From Pseudomonas sp. HR96 (lineage in GTDB: Bacteria > Pseudomonadota > Gammaproteobacteria > Pseudomonadales > Pseudomonadaceae), in NCBI RefSeq assembly GCF_034059295.1, contig NZ_CP139141.1, positions 310,001 through 374,000 on the forward strand: 64,000 bases of DNA. Direction: 5' to 3'. The notes beneath the pieces were generated by a model. The model ran no database searches. It saw only the letters and a list, made by a program, of their open reading frames with translations, and was not told the DNA's origin. A program made the position numbers and the translations under genes. Shown here one piece after another: positions 63,152 to 64,000 of the stretch (position 1 is the first letter of the stretch; every line of letters begins with the position of its first letter).

Positions 63152-64000
63152 ATGCGCACCCAGATTTTGCGCCGCAGTCTTTTCGCCTTGTTCAGCGCCG
63201 CCGTTGCGTTCGGCGCGTTGAGCCAGGCCCAGGCCGACACCCTGCGTATCGGTTACCAGAAATACGGCACCCTGGTGCTGCTCAAGGCGCGCGGTTCGCT
63301 GGAAAAACGCCTCGCCGAACAAGGCGTGCAGGTGCAATGGACCGAGTTTCCGGGTGGGCCGCAGCTGCTAGAGGGCTTGAACGTCGGCTCGATCGATTTC
63401 GGCGTCACCGGCGAAACCCCTCCGGTGTTTGCCCAGGCGGCCGGTGCCGATCTGGTGTATGTCGCCTATGAGCCGCCAGCGCCTGCCAGCGAGGCGATCC
63501 TGGTGCCCAAGGATTCGCCGATCAAATCGGTTGCCGAGCTCAAGGGCAAGAAGGTGGTGCTCAACAAAGGCTCCAACGTGCACTACCTGCTGGTGCGTGC
63601 GCTGGAGGATGCCGGCCTCAAGTACAGCGACATCCAGACCGTGTTCCTGGCGCCGGCCGACGCTCGCGCGGCTTTCGAGCGCGGCGCGGTGGACGCCTGG
63701 GTGATCTGGGACCCGTACCAGGCCGCCGCCGAAAACCAGCTAAAGGCGCGCACCCTGCGTGACGCCAGCGGCCTGGCCGACAACCACCAGTTCTACCTGG
63801 CGACCCGGCCTTTCGCCGCCGAGCATCCACAGGTGATCGCCACCCTGATCGACGAAGTGCGCTCGGTGGGCGAGTGGTCCAAGGCCCACCCGGATGAAGT
63901 CACCGCACAAGTCGCGCCGCTGCTCGGCCTGCCGGCCGACATCACCCTGACCTCGGTCAAGCGCCAGGGCTACGGGGCCGGTTTCATGACCCCCGAGGTG
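63152..64000 (+). CDS. ssuA: Aliphatic-sulfonate-binding protein SsuA (partial, runs off the window)
   Basis: 283 codons are visible with no stop. Signal peptide to about residue 28 (SQAQA-DT), then LRIGYQKYGTLVLLKARGSLEKRL and TEFPGGPQLLEGLNVGSIDFGVTGETPPVFAQAAGAD, AAFERGAVDAWVIWDPY: all typical of SsuA. It binds alkanesulfonates for the SsuBC importer. GGAGAG precedes the ATG. The gene expected between lsfA and ssuA, ssuE, is absent here. Confidence 0.92.
   Translation, partial: MRTQILRRSLFALFSAAVAFGALSQAQADTLRIGYQKYGTLVLLKARGSLEKRLAEQGVQVQWTEFPGGPQLLEGLNVGSIDFGVTGETPPVFAQAAGADLVYVAYEPPAPASEAILVPKDSPIKSVAELKGKKVVLNKGSNVHYLLVRALEDAGLKYSDIQTVFLAPADARAAFERGAVDAWVIWDPYQAAAENQLKARTLRDASGLADNHQFYLATRPFAAEHPQVIATLIDEVRSVGEWSKAHPDEVTAQVAPLLGLPADITLTSVKRQGYGAGFMTPEV

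Overview
The window is GC-rich chromosomal DNA of a Pseudomonas, most like the P. putida/P. fluorescens groups. The evidence is the G+C-biased third codon positions, the OprD/OprE-family porin, the davD-davT pair, the lsfA-ssu locus, a TriABC-type efflux operon and dispersed GTAGGAGCCGGC-type REP palindromes. All protein calls come from reading translations and recalled family features; no database was searched.

Layout. (1) 1-2616: an unusually short FlgL and two uncharacterised genes, possibly the edge of a second (lateral-type) flagellar cluster. (2) 2665-7935: NfsB-type nitroreductase, a quinone-oxidoreductase-like enzyme with a divergent LysR regulator, and two overlapping membrane-associated GTPase genes. 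(3) 7936-10440: a 774-bp gene-free stretch rich in inverted repeats, type-2 argC, and a decayed hipBA toxin-antitoxin module. (4) 10439-16198: an operon pairing a polyamine-type ABC importer (with a fused double permease) with a flavin monooxygenase and a small ABM-fold monooxygenase. (5) 16518-24031: a phage-like small membrane protein, tRNA-Arg(CCG), davD/gabD-davT/gabT, an HDOD protein with a degenerate receiver, a PAS-GGDEF diguanylate cyclase and an acyl desaturase. (6) 24561-28572: oscA-sbp-cysT-cysW-cysA sulfate uptake. (7) 28569-31743: Mpo1-like protein, an orphan OmpR-type regulator, an AraC regulator and a small serine hydrolase. (8) 31821-33664: an SfnR-like sigma54-type AAA+ protein and an orphan MetQ. 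(9) 33758-39476: two tiny membrane proteins and a TriABC-like RND operon. (10) 39571-42420: a secreted glycoside-hydrolase-like protein and a methyltransferase. (11) 42501-64000: a large organosulfur-scavenging block containing metI-metN-metQ with an LLM monooxygenase and two DszC/SfnB-type oxygenases, tcyN-tcyL-tcyJ with D-cysteine desulfhydrase, a serine acetyltransferase, a BetT transporter, an aldo/keto reductase, tauABCD, an OprE-like porin, lsfA and the start of ssuA.

Functionally, more than a third of the window serves sulfur acquisition. Sulfate enters through CysTWA/Sbp, cystine through Tcy, taurine through Tau, alkanesulfonates through Ssu, and methionine or sulfur-ester-like compounds through the MetNIQ-linked oxygenase operon. 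TauD, the LLM and the DszC-like enzymes would release sulfite, DcyD releases sulfide from D-cysteine, and the serine acetyltransferase supplies the acceptor for cysteine synthesis. The lsfA-ssuA junction lacks the ssuE flavin-reductase gene that I expect there in pseudomonads. The other points of most interest are the AAA+ protein without a GAFTGA loop or DNA-binding domain, the hipA remnant, the GTPase pair, the short FlgL neighbourhood and the REP/inverted-repeat families.
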